Part shown: positions 37,880-47,055 of the stretch, in pieces
How the letters are laid out: every line of letters begins with the position of its first letter
Numbering within the stretch: the first letter of the stretch is position 1
Origin: Bacteroidota bacterium
Lineage (GTDB): Bacteria > Bacteroidota > Bacteroidia > Chitinophagales > Chitinophagaceae
Assembly: GCA_018267615.1 (NCBI GenBank)
Contig: JAFDYD010000004.1
Location: 1-64,000 of the forward strand
Direction: 5' to 3'
DNA length: 64,000 bases
Notes under the pieces: generated by a model
Databases searched by the model: none
Told to the model about the DNA's origin: nothing
What the model saw: the letters and a program-made list of their open reading frames with translations, nothing else
Program-made: the position numbers and the translations under genes

Positions 37880-39580
37880 ATGAGCATGCGACTAAAAACG
37901 AAATTATCCATTGGGTTGATTTTTCTTTTCATCGTTATACTTCTATTCGGCATTCTTGGAATTGCGAATATCAATCGTTTGAGTAATGATTCTAACCTTG
38001 TGCTGAAAAATAATCACGAATCACTTCGTTATTGCAACAGCATGTTGAAGGCGCTTGAAAGTATTAAGACGAGAAAAGATGCGATCCAGATTTTCGAAGA
38101 GAATCTTAAAAAGCAGGAAGAAAATATTACCGAGCCGGGAGAAAAAGAAGCGACGCAGGAGCTGAGAAAAAATTTTGGAGAGCTGGTTGCGGATCCAAAT
38201 GACTCTTCGAACTATCCGGAAATCCGTCAATCAATCATACAAATACAGGATCTGAATGAATTGGGCATTCTCCGGAAAAATGATATTGTCCAGAAAACAG
38301 CGGAAAATGCGCGGTTATGGCTAACAGTTATATTCACTGTACTTACGCTTGTTGCGTTTACTTTTATTTTCAATTTGCCAGGTATCATTTCAAAACCGAT
38401 CAGCAGTTTGTCGGAAGGGATATCTGCAATTGCTAATAAAGATTACAAAAAAAGAATTTATTTAAAACAGGAGGATGAATTCGGAGAGCTTGCCAATTCA
38501 TTTAATGTGATGGCATCAAGACTTGATGAATATGAAAACAGTAATTTATCGAAGATCAAATTTGAAAAAAGCAGGATTGAAACGATCATTAACCAGATGC
38601 GTGATGGGATCATCGGATTGGACGATAAAAAAAATATTCTTTTCCTGAACCAGGTCGCGCAAAAATTATTGGGTTTGAAAGAAGCAGATATTCTTGGTCG
38701 TTACGCGCCGGATATCGCGCTTAAAAATGATTTGATGCGAACGTTGTTACAAGAGGACGAAGAGAAAAAAGAACTGAAAATTTTTGCTGAGAACAAAGAA
38801 AGTTTTTTTAATAAAGATATTTTCCAGGTAACCAATAATGAGCAGGTGATTGGTTCGGTGATCGTTCTTCGCAATATCACATTTTTTCATGAGCTTAATG
38901 AAGCAAAAACAAATTTCATCGCTACTGTTTCTCATGAATTAAAAACTCCTATCTCTTCCATCAAAATGAGTGCGCAATTGCTGAATGACGATCGCGTTGG
39001 GCCGCTTAATGGTGAACAACAGGAACTGATCCGGAGTATACGAGATGATTCAGAGAGATTATTAAAAATCACAGGTGAATTATTAAATATTTCCCAGGCA
39101 GAAACAGGGCAGATTTTTCTGAACATTCGTCCTGTTGACCCCAAAAAAATAATCGATCATGCTTTAGAGACGATAAAGAAACAGGCTAAAGAAAAAAATA
39201 TACAAATAGTATTGAATGTTCCAGAGCATTTGCCGCTGGTACAAGCCGACGATGAAAAAACCGTATGGGTATTAACAAATTTTCTTTCCAATGCAATTCG
39301 TTACTCGTATGAACAATCAACGATAACAATTTCTACTTCGATATCTGATAAATATATACAGGTTAATGTTGCAGACAGTGGCCAGGGAATTCCACCGGCA
39401 TATATCGGTAAAATTTTCAACCGGTATTTCCGTGTACCAGGTACAAAAAAAGAAGGAACAGGGTTGGGTCTGGCAATCAGCAAGGATTTTATTGAAGCGC
39501 AGGAAGGAACGATATCCGTAAAAAGCGAGCAAGGGGTTGGAAGCACGTTTTCGTTTACGCTAAAATTATCTGAAGGATAG
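37880..39580 (+). CDS. HAMP-PAS sensor histidine kinase of the kdp locus
   Basis: A 566-residue membrane histidine kinase. Two membrane helices (about residues 9-33 and 145-170) flank a helical periplasmic domain; then HAMP (DEFGELANSFNVMASRLDEYE), PAS (about 225-330), HisKA with the phospho-His in FIATVSHELKTP (about 350) and an HATPase domain (NFLSNAIRYS, ADSGQGIP, GTGLGLAISK). It starts one base after the KdpD-like gene and probably receives a signal from it, then phosphorylates the NtrC-type regulator at 30289. The partnership is inferred from gene order. Confidence 0.93.
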   Translation: MSMRLKTKLSIGLIFLFIVILLFGILGIANINRLSNDSNLVLKNNHESLRYCNSMLKALESIKTRKDAIQIFEENLKKQEENITEPGEKEATQELRKNFGELVADPNDSSNYPEIRQSIIQIQDLNELGILRKNDIVQKTAENARLWLTVIFTVLTLVAFTFIFNLPGIISKPISSLSEGISAIANKDYKKRIYLKQEDEFGELANSFNVMASRLDEYENSNLSKIKFEKSRIETIINQMRDGIIGLDDKKNILFLNQVAQKLLGLKEADILGRYAPDIALKNDLMRTLLQEDEEKKELKIFAENKESFFNKDIFQVTNNEQVIGSVIVLRNITFFHELNEAKTNFIATVSHELKTPISSIKMSAQLLNDDRVGPLNGEQQELIRSIRDDSERLLKITGELLNISQAETGQIFLNIRPVDPKKIIDHALETIKKQAKEKNIQIVLNVPEHLPLVQADDEKTVWVLTNFLSNAIRYSYEQSTITISTSISDKYIQVNVADSGQGIPPAYIGKIFNRYFRVPGTKKEGTGLGLAISKDFIEAQEGTISVKSEQGVGSTFSFTLKLSEG

Positions 39581-39602
39581 AATTTCGCGGGGAACAAGAG
39601 TA

Positions 39603-39678
39603 GAGAAACAGAGCGTGGAAACAGAGTGGAGAGCGTAGGTTTAGACGCTCTCCACTCTGTTTCCTCACTCTATTTCTC
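39603..39678. terminator. Hairpin between the convergent kinase and TMEM175 genes
   Basis: 39603-39636 and 39645-39678 are complementary at 31 of 34 positions, with an 8-nt loop. The right arm overlaps the stop of the TMEM175-type gene (39670). Arms carry the GAGAAACAGAGCG word also found at 18020-18035. Confidence 0.85.
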
Positions 39679-40344
39679 CGCTTGTATATTACGCCGGCTT
39701 CGCGACTTCCTGACTCTTTCTGCAATCCTCGAAACCAATGGCCATACAATAAAAGGAACAAAGAAAAATTGCGGCCAGAATATTGTCAAAACAATCACGA
39801 GCAGGAACATCAACGTTACATTAAAAGCAATCATTTTTGTTTTTGCTGCGGCTTCAGTTCCGGTGATGGAAGAAAAATTTATTTTGTTGTTAAATACAAC
39901 CAACAACATTAAATAGTAAGTCAGGTTGCAAAAAAAAAGATTTATAAAAAAAACGACCATTTTTATCTGAGGGGGATTATTCCATTCAAACATAAAAGAC
40001 GTGCTGACAGGAAGCATCATAATCGAAAACAGAAAAAAAAGATTAACTCTTATCAAACGCTTGTTATAATTAATGATATGCTCATACAACTCGTGATGAC
40101 GCATCCATAGATTGCCGATAGAGATATAGCAAATCAATAACGCCAGCAGGCTCGAGTAAGCATGCCCGCCATAAGTGGTAAGAAGCTCTTTTAAACTAAT
40201 TTTCTGTCCGAGTGGTGGAATTTTTATTTCCAGGATCATCAATGTAATAGCGATAGCAATCACGGCATCGCTGAAAAAAGCAATACGGTCAATTTGAAAT
40301 TGAGTTCGCCGGTGTTCCTGGTGAGTGTGTTGAGAATTTTCCAT
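39670..40344 (-). CDS. TMEM175-family (DUF1211) potassium channel homologue
   Basis: A 224-residue membrane protein with six helices. The first helix has FFSDAVIAIAITLMILEIKIP, matching the TMEM175/DUF1211 signature FSD....A..(I/L)T, in which the Phe-Ser-Asp and a pore-lining Ile form part of the K+ pathway. Bacterial homologues are tetrameric K+ channels. It is convergent with the kdp sensor kinase gene. A K+ channel next to a K+ pump locus suggests a shared role in K+ balance, but that is inference. Confidence 0.85.
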   Translation of the reverse strand: MENSQHTHQEHRRTQFQIDRIAFFSDAVIAIAITLMILEIKIPPLGQKISLKELLTTYGGHAYSSLLALLICYISIGNLWMRHHELYEHIINYNKRLIRVNLFFLFSIMMLPVSTSFMFEWNNPPQIKMVVFFINLFFCNLTYYLMLLVVFNNKINFSSITGTEAAAKTKMIAFNVTLMFLLVIVLTIFWPQFFFVPFIVWPLVSRIAERVRKSRSRRNIQAEK

Positions 40345-40375
40345 GATGAAATAATTGGAGTTTCATAACATCATC

Positions 40376-40909
40376 TCACTTTACGCCTTTCTCCGGATCC
40401 CATGAACCTTGTTGTTTCCTTATGTAAAGTATTTGCCCGGTATGGTACGCATTATGTGTGCCGATATGTGCGATGGTGGAATACCATGATTGCAATTTTT
40501 TATCGTCGGCAGCTTCAACAACTTTTTCCCATTCATTCAACACATCGTCCAATTCTTTCACAGCAGCATCCCAGGATTTTTTATTAAAATTCACTTCGAA
40601 AGTTTCGTTATTATTTCCATCGAAATCGGCTGGCTTTTCTCCTTTGAATTTTGCAAGACTTTGCTTGTTCCAAAATATCAAGTGAGTTACCAGTTGACCA
40701 ATCGAATGATTCGCATTACCATCTTTCCACATAGCTTGTTCAGGCGTGAGTCCGGCAACTGCTTTTATCGCCGGCACAAACCAATCCTGTTGGTTATGCG
40801 CTGTTCGCAATTGTTCAAGTAATATTGATTTCATGGTTGGTGCAGGTTGATTTTGTCCATAAGTTGAAATGATGCCGAAGCAAATAGCAGCAAGGAGAAT
40901 TTTTTTCAT
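40376..40909 (-). CDS. Exported DinB-like protein
   Basis: A 177-residue DinB/YfiT-like four-helix-bundle protein with an N-terminal signal peptide (ILLAAICFGIISTYGQ), unusual for a family that is mostly cytoplasmic. The three-His metal site can be read from NHSIGQLVTHLIFW and HIGTHNAYHTGQI. Many members are thiol-dependent transferases or of unknown function. It lies 31 bp from the TMEM175 gene on the same strand, start to stop, so they might be co-transcribed. Confidence 0.85.
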   Translation of the reverse strand: MKKILLAAICFGIISTYGQNQPAPTMKSILLEQLRTAHNQQDWFVPAIKAVAGLTPEQAMWKDGNANHSIGQLVTHLIFWNKQSLAKFKGEKPADFDGNNNETFEVNFNKKSWDAAVKELDDVLNEWEKVVEAADDKKLQSWYSTIAHIGTHNAYHTGQILYIRKQQGSWDPEKGVK

Positions 40910-41054
40910 ACGTGTAGTTTGTTACCGAAAGATAAGGGATTATTTTTTTGATCACTAGCTACAGAAATAAAATTCCCGTCTTATATAAAACACCTTAACT
41001 TTATTCGGGCTCAAAACACTCCGCTTAAACCTTGTTCTCAAACCCTTCATCAAC

Positions 41055-42164
41055 ATGACACAAACTGCAACACCGCAGCGATTGTATTCGCTCGATGCTC
41101 TCCGTGGATTCGATATGTTCTGGATCATGGGAGCAGAAGAAATTTTTCATGGACTTGCAAAAGCAACCGGTTCTCCTTTCTGGCAGACAATTGCCTTACA
41201 ATTCACGCATCCCGACTGGAATGGTTTTCATTTTTATGACCTGATCTTCCCTTTATTTCTTTTTATGGCCGGCGTTGCCACACCCTACTCGGTAGGTCGG
41301 GAATTAGAAAAAGGAAAAACCCGTCAGCAGCTATTGGTACGCGTTATAAAGAGGGGATTGATCCTCGTTGTATTGGGTGTGATTTATAACAATGGGCTGC
41401 ATCTGCGTCCATTTTCCGATATCCGTTTCTGTAGTGTATTGGGAAGAATTGGCTTGGCTTATATGTTTGCCAACATCATTTATTTATATACTAAAGAGCG
41501 GGGACAGATAATTTGGTTTTGCTTGTTGCTAATCGGTTATTGGTTACTGTTAAAATTCACGAGCGCACCGGGCCATCCGAGAGGCGATCTTACTATGGAA
41601 GGAAATTTTGCTTCTTATATTGATCGCACCATATTACCAGGTAAATTATATCTGGGAATTCATGATCCTGAAGGTTTGTTTTCTACTATTCCAGCAATCG
41701 GCACAGGTTTGTTAGGAATATTTGCGGGAAATATTTTGAAAAATTCCCCGCTCACTGGAGCGAAGAAAGCACTTCGCTTAGCCATTATCGGTGTTATATT
41801 CCTGGTGCTTGCACAATTATGGAACCTTGATTTTCCCATCAACAAAAATCTTTGGACCAGCTCATTTGTACTTCATGTAGGTGGAATCAGCCTGTTGTTG
41901 CTTTCATTATTCTATTATGTGATCGATGTATTAGGACACAAAAAATGGTCATTTTATTTTAGGATCATTGGTATGAACTCGATCCTGATTTATATGTCGG
42001 GCCATTTTATCGATTGGGGATATTCAACCAATGGCTTTTTCCAATGGCTTGGAGAGCTCGTGGGCAATCCTTATAATATTGTAGTAATGGCTGTTTGCTA
42101 CGTAATGGTGAAGTGGACTTTCTTATATTTTATGTATAAGAAAAAAGTTTTCTTGCGAGTGTAA
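41055..42164 (+). CDS. NagX-like membrane acetyltransferase (DUF5009)
   Basis: A 369-residue membrane protein related to heparan-alpha-glucosaminide N-acetyltransferase (COG4299). It begins RLYSLDALRGFDMFWIMG, the family's start, and has about ten helices. The loops SPFWQTIALQFTHPDWNGFHFYDLIFP and GLFSTIPAIGTGLLGI are characteristic. Such proteins are thought to acetylate amino sugars across the membrane. It stands alone and ends in a hairpin shared with the convergent acyltransferase. Confidence 0.88.
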   Translation: MTQTATPQRLYSLDALRGFDMFWIMGAEEIFHGLAKATGSPFWQTIALQFTHPDWNGFHFYDLIFPLFLFMAGVATPYSVGRELEKGKTRQQLLVRVIKRGLILVVLGVIYNNGLHLRPFSDIRFCSVLGRIGLAYMFANIIYLYTKERGQIIWFCLLLIGYWLLLKFTSAPGHPRGDLTMEGNFASYIDRTILPGKLYLGIHDPEGLFSTIPAIGTGLLGIFAGNILKNSPLTGAKKALRLAIIGVIFLVLAQLWNLDFPINKNLWTSSFVLHVGGISLLLLSLFYYVIDVLGHKKWSFYFRIIGMNSILIYMSGHFIDWGYSTNGFFQWLGELVGNPYNIVVMAVCYVMVKWTFLYFMYKKKVFLRV

Positions 42165-42197
42165 TGTGTAAGTAGCCGGTCTGTTTAAGATTCAGAA

Positions 42198-42287
42198 ACA
42201 TTTCGCGCAGAGCACGCAGAGAAAAGGAGTGCGCAGAGAGAGATCCCTCTGTGCGCTCCTTTTCTCTGCGTACTCTGCGCGCAATGT
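42198..42287. terminator. 41-bp hairpin between two convergent acyltransferase genes
   Basis: 42198-42238 and 42247-42287 match as reverse complements at 37 of 41 positions, 8-nt loop. The arm has CGCAGAGCACGCAGAG, a word of the same type as CGCAAAGACGCAAAG in other hairpins of this window. Confidence 0.85.
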
Positions 42288-42313
42288 TTTTAAAAAACGT
42301 CGTGGCCTACAAT

Positions 42314-43360
42314 CTATCGTCCCACAATAAGAAAATAAAATTTCGGCACTTTTGTTTTTAATAATCTTGCCAATGAGAAAGACATAATGATCACGATGAT
42401 CAAAGAGAAAATATTAAACAACAGTGAATAATATTTATTCAGCAGGTAATGTTCAACACCGAGTTTTAACAATGATCGTTGCACGACCGTGAAGAAGAAC
42501 ATATGAATTGCAAAAAGGAAGAATGAATAGTCCTTATATTTTTTTAGATACTTCATCACCCAACTGTCTGGATTTGCATCGAGCAAATTAAACACCGTAA
42601 TGACGAAGAATAACACGATACAAATTTTATAAGGCAGCGTCAATATCCCGGTATAATCCAGGTCCGAGGTCCGCGTAGTGATAAAAAACAATACTGGCAC
42701 AAGTATAATCGAAGACGCATATCTCGCAGTATAAAATTTGAGATTGACTTTCGGAATATAAATTTCATTGTAACCGAAGAAAGCGCCCAATAAATAGAAA
42801 GGCAAAAATCTTGGAGAGAAATAAATATCCAGATAGTCGTATGCGTAAATGCCGATGATAGCCAGGAAAATCAAACCAAAGATCCAACGGTTTTTTAGCA
42901 AATAATAAATAAGGAAGTTAAAGGGAATAATAAATATCAGGTTCTGCAAATACCAGAAATTGATCAATGGAGGATTCTTAATGGTGTCGATAAAATTTCC
43001 AAAAGTCATCGGACGCACCGGTTCATACCAAAAAGAGTTATGAAAAAGATATAAATAAGATTTTTTAATGATGAAATAAATAAAGAAAAATGTAAGCGAC
43101 CAAAAAAGATAAGGAACAACTAAACTGTGAAATCTTGTTTTTACTTTTTTTATATACCCGAAATTTTCTTTTGTTCTGTAGAAAAATAAATATCCGGAAA
43201 TAAGCGAGAGCGTGGGAGAAGTCAATTCAAACCAAAAATCGATCAGACTTTTATCAACACTATTCATGATCAGCGCTACACTCAGCATCCAGTGATTGAT
43301 CAATATCAAATGGATGATCAGAAACCTGATCTCATCGATGTGTTGTAAATTCCTTTTCAT
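42314..43360 (-). CDS. Acyltransferase 3 family membrane protein
   Basis: A 348-residue polytopic membrane protein of the acyltransferase 3 family, about ten helices. The first helix has the family's basic/His pattern (IDEIRFLIIHLILINHW), and later the PYLFWSLTFFFIYF and FWYLQNLIFIIP segments are typical. The family O-acylates surface sugars or lipids; the substrate here is unknown. It is not linked to a polysaccharide cluster. A long non-coding region (43361-43510) lies upstream of it. Confidence 0.85.
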   Translation of the reverse strand: MKRNLQHIDEIRFLIIHLILINHWMLSVALIMNSVDKSLIDFWFELTSPTLSLISGYLFFYRTKENFGYIKKVKTRFHSLVVPYLFWSLTFFFIYFIIKKSYLYLFHNSFWYEPVRPMTFGNFIDTIKNPPLINFWYLQNLIFIIPFNFLIYYLLKNRWIFGLIFLAIIGIYAYDYLDIYFSPRFLPFYLLGAFFGYNEIYIPKVNLKFYTARYASSIILVPVLFFITTRTSDLDYTGILTLPYKICIVLFFVITVFNLLDANPDSWVMKYLKKYKDYSFFLFAIHMFFFTVVQRSLLKLGVEHYLLNKYYSLLFNIFSLIIVIIMSFSLARLLKTKVPKFYFLIVGR

Positions 43361-43510
43361 GGTTAGGAGGTATAAGGTGTCTTGTAGGGTTTAAACTGTA
43401 AATACTAAATTAATAATCAAAAACAATTAATTCAGTATTTATTGTTAACTATTTGTTGTCAACTACTCACTCGTAACATATCCGTTTCAAACTTGCAACA
43501 AATCCTAATT
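43361..43510. other. Intergenic region with an AT-rich inverted repeat
   Basis: The upstream region of the acyltransferase contains an imperfect AT-rich inverted repeat (43400-43415 with 43425-43440). I see no gene in it. Confidence 0.4.
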
Positions 43511-43657
43511 ATGAAAAATCGATTAAATACTAGATTTTCCCTTACTAAAATCGCTGATTTTGATCAATTTATTGTCCCACGAACTGGTAAATCTTCAAAT
43601 AAGACGACTCCAGTGAACCTTCCGAAAACAAAAAAGTCACCAACAGGTGACTTTTAA
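43511..43657 (+). CDS. Possible 48-residue peptide gene
   Basis: ATG 43511 to TAA 43657 gives a 48-residue basic peptide (MKNRLNTRFSLTKIADFDQF, then TTPVNLPKTKKSPTGDF). The first part loosely resembles leader peptides of Bacteroidota ribosomal peptides (L...K.TI..L), but there are no Cys and no modification gene nearby. Its last codons form the arms of a hairpin terminator (43632-43655), so either gene and terminator overlap or the frame is chance. Low confidence. Confidence 0.3.
   Translation: MKNRLNTRFSLTKIADFDQFIVPRTGKSSNKTTPVNLPKTKKSPTGDF
43632..43655. terminator. Short perfect terminator-like hairpin
   Basis: AAAAGTCACC (43632-43641), loop AACA, GGTGACTTTT (43646-43655). It is a textbook intrinsic terminator on either strand. 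On the plus strand it would close whatever is transcribed from 43460-43650. Confidence 0.75.
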
Positions 43658-43889
43658 CCATCTCACGATACAGACAACATGTATATATTAAGCAGCTTTT
43701 TTCCGGTTTCTTTTTCCTTTACCGGATAAGCACGCGAGTAAAATCTGTGTGGTGATATATTTCCCTTTCATAAAATCTATTTTTTATAATTAAAGATTGA
43801 GTTTTATTTCAAATGTTGCATCTCGATTGCAACTATACATATGACGCCGGTTTTTTATAAAAGGTTACAACAAAATTGTTCCAAAAAAG
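43658..43889. other. AT-rich intergenic region
   Basis: About 230 bp with no credible gene on either strand, lying between a terminator-like hairpin and the terminator of the next lipoprotein gene. Confidence 0.4.
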
Positions 43890-43918
43890 AAGCCGCAAAG
43901 AAAAATTCTTTGCGGCTT
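43890..43918 (-). terminator. Terminator of the 43940-44944 lipoprotein gene
   Basis: AAGCCGCAAAGAA (43890-43902) pairs with TTCTTTGCGGCTT (43906-43918). Read on the minus strand this is a strong stem 20 bp past the stop codon, followed by T-rich sequence. Confidence 0.8.
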
Positions 43919-43939
43919 TGAGTGAAATAAGATTTCTAA

Positions 43940-44944
43940 TTAGTACGGATAGATGACCGTGTACGTAGTTCCGTTCGCCAGCGTAACGACTGCTTTAAAA
44001 TAGTAAGTGCCGCTACCAGGACAAGAAGTAGGTTCTCCGTTTGCATCAAGGCCATAAGTGATTACAGAAGTAATATTATCAGAACGCAGAATTGTATTTT
44101 GTCCGCTAACAAGACGGAAATCACAATCCTGGCGAATTACTTTTGGTTGAGAGATCAACGATTCGAAAACTGTGCCGAAACGATTAGTTCCCCATTCAGC
44201 AACATTTGTATTACCGAGGCTGTCGGTATGTGTACCTGTTGTTGTAATTACAATTCCATTATCATAAGTGAACACGCGTTGTTTTGCTACACTCCACACA
44301 CGTTGTTTTCCGGTATCAAAAGTAATTGACAGATCACCAGCGATGGTATGCGTGATTGTTTGCAATGAAGCGAGATTAACCAACAATCCACCACTTACGT
44401 TGGTAATTGTTTTCGTTCCGTTCAACACAATGCTTTTCTTATCTCTCAGTCTTGTAATTTTTAAATTCTGAATGTTGATAGTAACCGTAGCGCCCTTATC
44501 ACCCCAATGTTCGCTCGCAGGCATAGAAATTACAACAACACCTTCACGTGTACGATTGCCCCAACAGTTTGTGCCATTGTAAGTAATCGTAACTGTTTTC
44601 GGATCAGAAGTAGTGTTTACTTCGACAGTTGCGTCGCAGATAAGTCCTGTGATTGGACCGGTCAGGCCATTTGTTTGTGCAACATCATTGCTTGTAGTAG
44701 TTCCAGCTTCTAAAGACGAGCTGCTATTTCCTGCAAGAGAAGTCTGACTGTAGAGTGCAGTATTTGCATCATTAGTTACTGCTTCATCTTCAACGGAAAC
44801 TTGCGCCTGGTCATCGGCTTGCGTTTGTAATGCGTTTTGATTGTCGGTAGAACTGCCGGCAGCAGAGTTATCTTTTTTACATGCGAAGAATAAACCCATG
44901 CATGCAGTGATCATAATAACACGGAATAGATTGATTGTTTTCAT
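43940..44944 (-). CDS. Lipoprotein of unknown function
   Basis: A 334-residue lipoprotein: signal peptide with lipobox-like FFAC (Cys22), then a Ser/Thr/Asn/Gln-rich acidic linker to about residue 100, and a beta-rich C-terminal domain with four Cys (GLICDATVEVN, NGTNCWGN, RQDCDFRL, TSCPGSGTYYF) and repeated strands. I do not recognise the family. The linker suggests a surface-exposed protein. Monocistronic. Confidence 0.6.
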   Translation of the reverse strand: MKTINLFRVIMITACMGLFFACKKDNSAAGSSTDNQNALQTQADDQAQVSVEDEAVTNDANTALYSQTSLAGNSSSSLEAGTTTSNDVAQTNGLTGPITGLICDATVEVNTTSDPKTVTITYNGTNCWGNRTREGVVVISMPASEHWGDKGATVTINIQNLKITRLRDKKSIVLNGTKTITNVSGGLLVNLASLQTITHTIAGDLSITFDTGKQRVWSVAKQRVFTYDNGIVITTTGTHTDSLGNTNVAEWGTNRFGTVFESLISQPKVIRQDCDFRLVSGQNTILRSDNITSVITYGLDANGEPTSCPGSGTYYFKAVVTLANGTTYTVIYPY

Positions 44945-45096
44945 AATCGTTTTTTTGATTTTTCATAAGATTAATATTAACGTCCAGAGTTTAATCAATA
45001 TTTATATTTATTTTAAGAATGACTTCCTCAAGCCCTTTAAAATAGGCTACCACACTGGTTTTCAGCCACCATCTTCAATCTCATTAACATGGGAAT

Positions 45097-45118
45097 AACA
45101 TTGCAATAACGCAATGTT
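45097..45118 (-). terminator. Small hairpin after the DUF3471 gene
   Basis: AACATTGC (45097-45104) pairs with GCAATGTT (45111-45118). It lies 19 bp beyond the stop of the gene at 45137-45790. Confidence 0.5.
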
Positions 45119-45136
45119 CACCCACTCATATAATTG

Positions 45137-45790
45137 TTATTTAATTTTTTTCAGCGAATAATCTTTTTCTTCGTGTGAAATGAGTTTTATGACTTTGCCA
45201 TTATTGTCTTTAACAAAATCCATTTCAACGGCTGCAATTTTTACATAAAATTTTGTGGCACTTTCGGGATATATCGGAGTCTTTGGAATATTATTAGTAG
45301 CACTTTCAACAAAGAGTTGATCCTTTTCCAAAGTAACAGATAACTGATGTTGCGCATCCAATTCATAAACTCCGACATACTTTTTCAAAATTGATTCATC
45401 GACTTTTACGATGCGAGGATCTTTCCATCTTTTCCATTTCGTTCCATCGATGGCTGAAGAGCGATCGCCACAATCGTCAGACAATTTTTTTATCATAAGT
45501 ACGTCTTTTTGCAAACTGAACGCATATTTTCCGACCGACATATTATCACAATCGCTTTGCCCCTCAATTTTTTTTACAGAGAAAGTATTTTCTTCAACTA
45601 TTAAGCTCATTGATTCCACCAATGAGCTGTCATAAATTGCAATTACATCCAACTTATCTTTCTTGAAATCAAGAAACACATTTCGCGGATTATCGCCTAA
45701 AAGTTTACCCTTCCATTTAGAATTGCTAAGCTGGGCATGTGCAAACGAAAACATGAGCACAGCGGTAACACTAAAAATAATTTTTTTCAT
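45137..45790 (-). CDS. Secreted protein with DUF3471-like C-terminal domain
   Basis: A 217-residue exported protein (signal to AHAQ). The first half is a lipocalin-like barrel (NSKWKGKLLGD...VFLDFKKDKLDVIAIYDSS). The second half matches the DUF3471 pattern, KYVGVYELDAQHQLSVTLE ... FYVKIAAVEMDFVKDNNGKV, a domain often found behind beta-lactamase-type hydrolases but here free-standing. Function unknown. It is 92 bp from the AraC-type regulator gene. Confidence 0.65.
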   Translation of the reverse strand: MKKIIFSVTAVLMFSFAHAQLSNSKWKGKLLGDNPRNVFLDFKKDKLDVIAIYDSSLVESMSLIVEENTFSVKKIEGQSDCDNMSVGKYAFSLQKDVLMIKKLSDDCGDRSSAIDGTKWKRWKDPRIVKVDESILKKYVGVYELDAQHQLSVTLEKDQLFVESATNNIPKTPIYPESATKFYVKIAAVEMDFVKDNNGKVIKLISHEEKDYSLKKIK

Positions 45791-45882
45791 TGCGAATTTT
45801 TTGAGGCAAAATAATAGTCATATCAGCCCGAACCTATTCAAATCCGGATTTGAGTAAAGCTTTACAGGAAAAAATGCGTGAA

Positions 45883-47055
45883 TTATTCGATTTCGACGGA
45901 AGCATTCCGGAATTCCGAAGGAGAAAGACCGGTTGATTGTTTGAATGCACGTTGAAAAGTTGCCTGCGAATTGAATCCACATTCAAATGCAATTCCAGCG
46001 ATTGTCAGATGGTTCATCGCCGGATCGTTTAACTTTTCTTTAAATGCTTCAATCCTGTAGTCATTTACAAATTCATTAAAACTTTTGTGGACATGCTGGT
46101 TCAAAACAGCGGAGATTGTTTTTTGCGGAATATTGATGTGCCTGGAAAGCAATTGTAAATTGAGAGAAGGATCGAGATATAGTTTATCAGCTTCCATCGC
46201 CTTGGTGAGTAATATTACCGCATCGTCGATTATTCCACTGGATAATGAAAGAACAGCTGCATTTAATTTTCTTATTGGGTTATTTGCAGAATTATCGGCC
46301 ATCATATATCCTTTTATGCCCATCCAATAAATTAAACCGGCCATTGGAATATATAAGGGATACCAATCAAATGTGCTCAACATGAAATCTGTATAGCGCG
46401 GGATAATATAAGGAACAAGGTATGCCAGCCAGATAATCTGAAAAACCAGGAATACGCGAATGAATTGGTGCAGCCATTTGAATTTAATTTGCGAAAGGGT
46501 TGCTGCGCCATCGGATCTCTCCTTCAAATTGTTCAGAAATTTTGCAGACCATAATAAATATGAACTCACGGCGATCCATCTTGGTATGTCTACATAAACA
46601 TTGTAATCATCAATGATGCTGCCGACAGTCAAACCAAAAGGCTTGTAGTTATTTTTGATCAGCCCGGTAATGAGCGCAATAATATATATGATTGCAATTA
46701 TTTGTGGGATGAAGTCAATAATGATCGGGTAAAAATGAATTCGATCTTTCCTGCTGAATTTAAAATTTGGATCAACAGATGATTTCACATAAAAAAATAT
46801 GAGTGGCCCAAATGGCATCACGATAATCATCGGTAGTACCGCGTCTAGCACTCTTGTCCAATCATTATAATCGAACCATCCCTGCATGCTGGCGTACAGT
46901 TTGAAACTCGCCAGTGCCATCAGGAAAATCAATTTGGATAATATGCGTGTGGATTGAGTCGATCTTTTTGAGAAGAAAAGCAGGCAGCTTACGATAAATC
47001 CCTGAACAGCGCCTAGTAAAATAATTGTTCTGAACAATCCGATGATAAAATTCAT
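45883..47055 (-). CDS. Membrane-anchored AraC-family transcriptional regulator
   Basis: A 390-residue protein with about seven membrane helices in its first 250 residues and an AraC/XylS-type double helix-turn-helix at the C-terminus (about 285-385). HTH1 is LQLLSRHINIPQKTISAVLN, HTH2 is IAGIAFECGFNSQATFQRAF, and it ends in FKQSTGLSPSEFR, typical of the family. It probably senses a signal in or across the membrane and binds DNA directly. Its target is unknown; the DUF3471 gene downstream or the divergent outer-membrane gene at 47419 are nearest. Confidence 0.9.
   Translation of the reverse strand: MNFIIGLFRTIILLGAVQGFIVSCLLFFSKRSTQSTRILSKLIFLMALASFKLYASMQGWFDYNDWTRVLDAVLPMIIVMPFGPLIFFYVKSSVDPNFKFSRKDRIHFYPIIIDFIPQIIAIIYIIALITGLIKNNYKPFGLTVGSIIDDYNVYVDIPRWIAVSSYLLWSAKFLNNLKERSDGAATLSQIKFKWLHQFIRVFLVFQIIWLAYLVPYIIPRYTDFMLSTFDWYPLYIPMAGLIYWMGIKGYMMADNSANNPIRKLNAAVLSLSSGIIDDAVILLTKAMEADKLYLDPSLNLQLLSRHINIPQKTISAVLNQHVHKSFNEFVNDYRIEAFKEKLNDPAMNHLTIAGIAFECGFNSQATFQRAFKQSTGLSPSEFRNASVEIE

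Noticed and set aside
43511..43657. Microviridin-like ribosomal peptide precursor
   Set aside because: The TxKxPS(D) core is not matched exactly, and there is no ATP-grasp ligase nearby.
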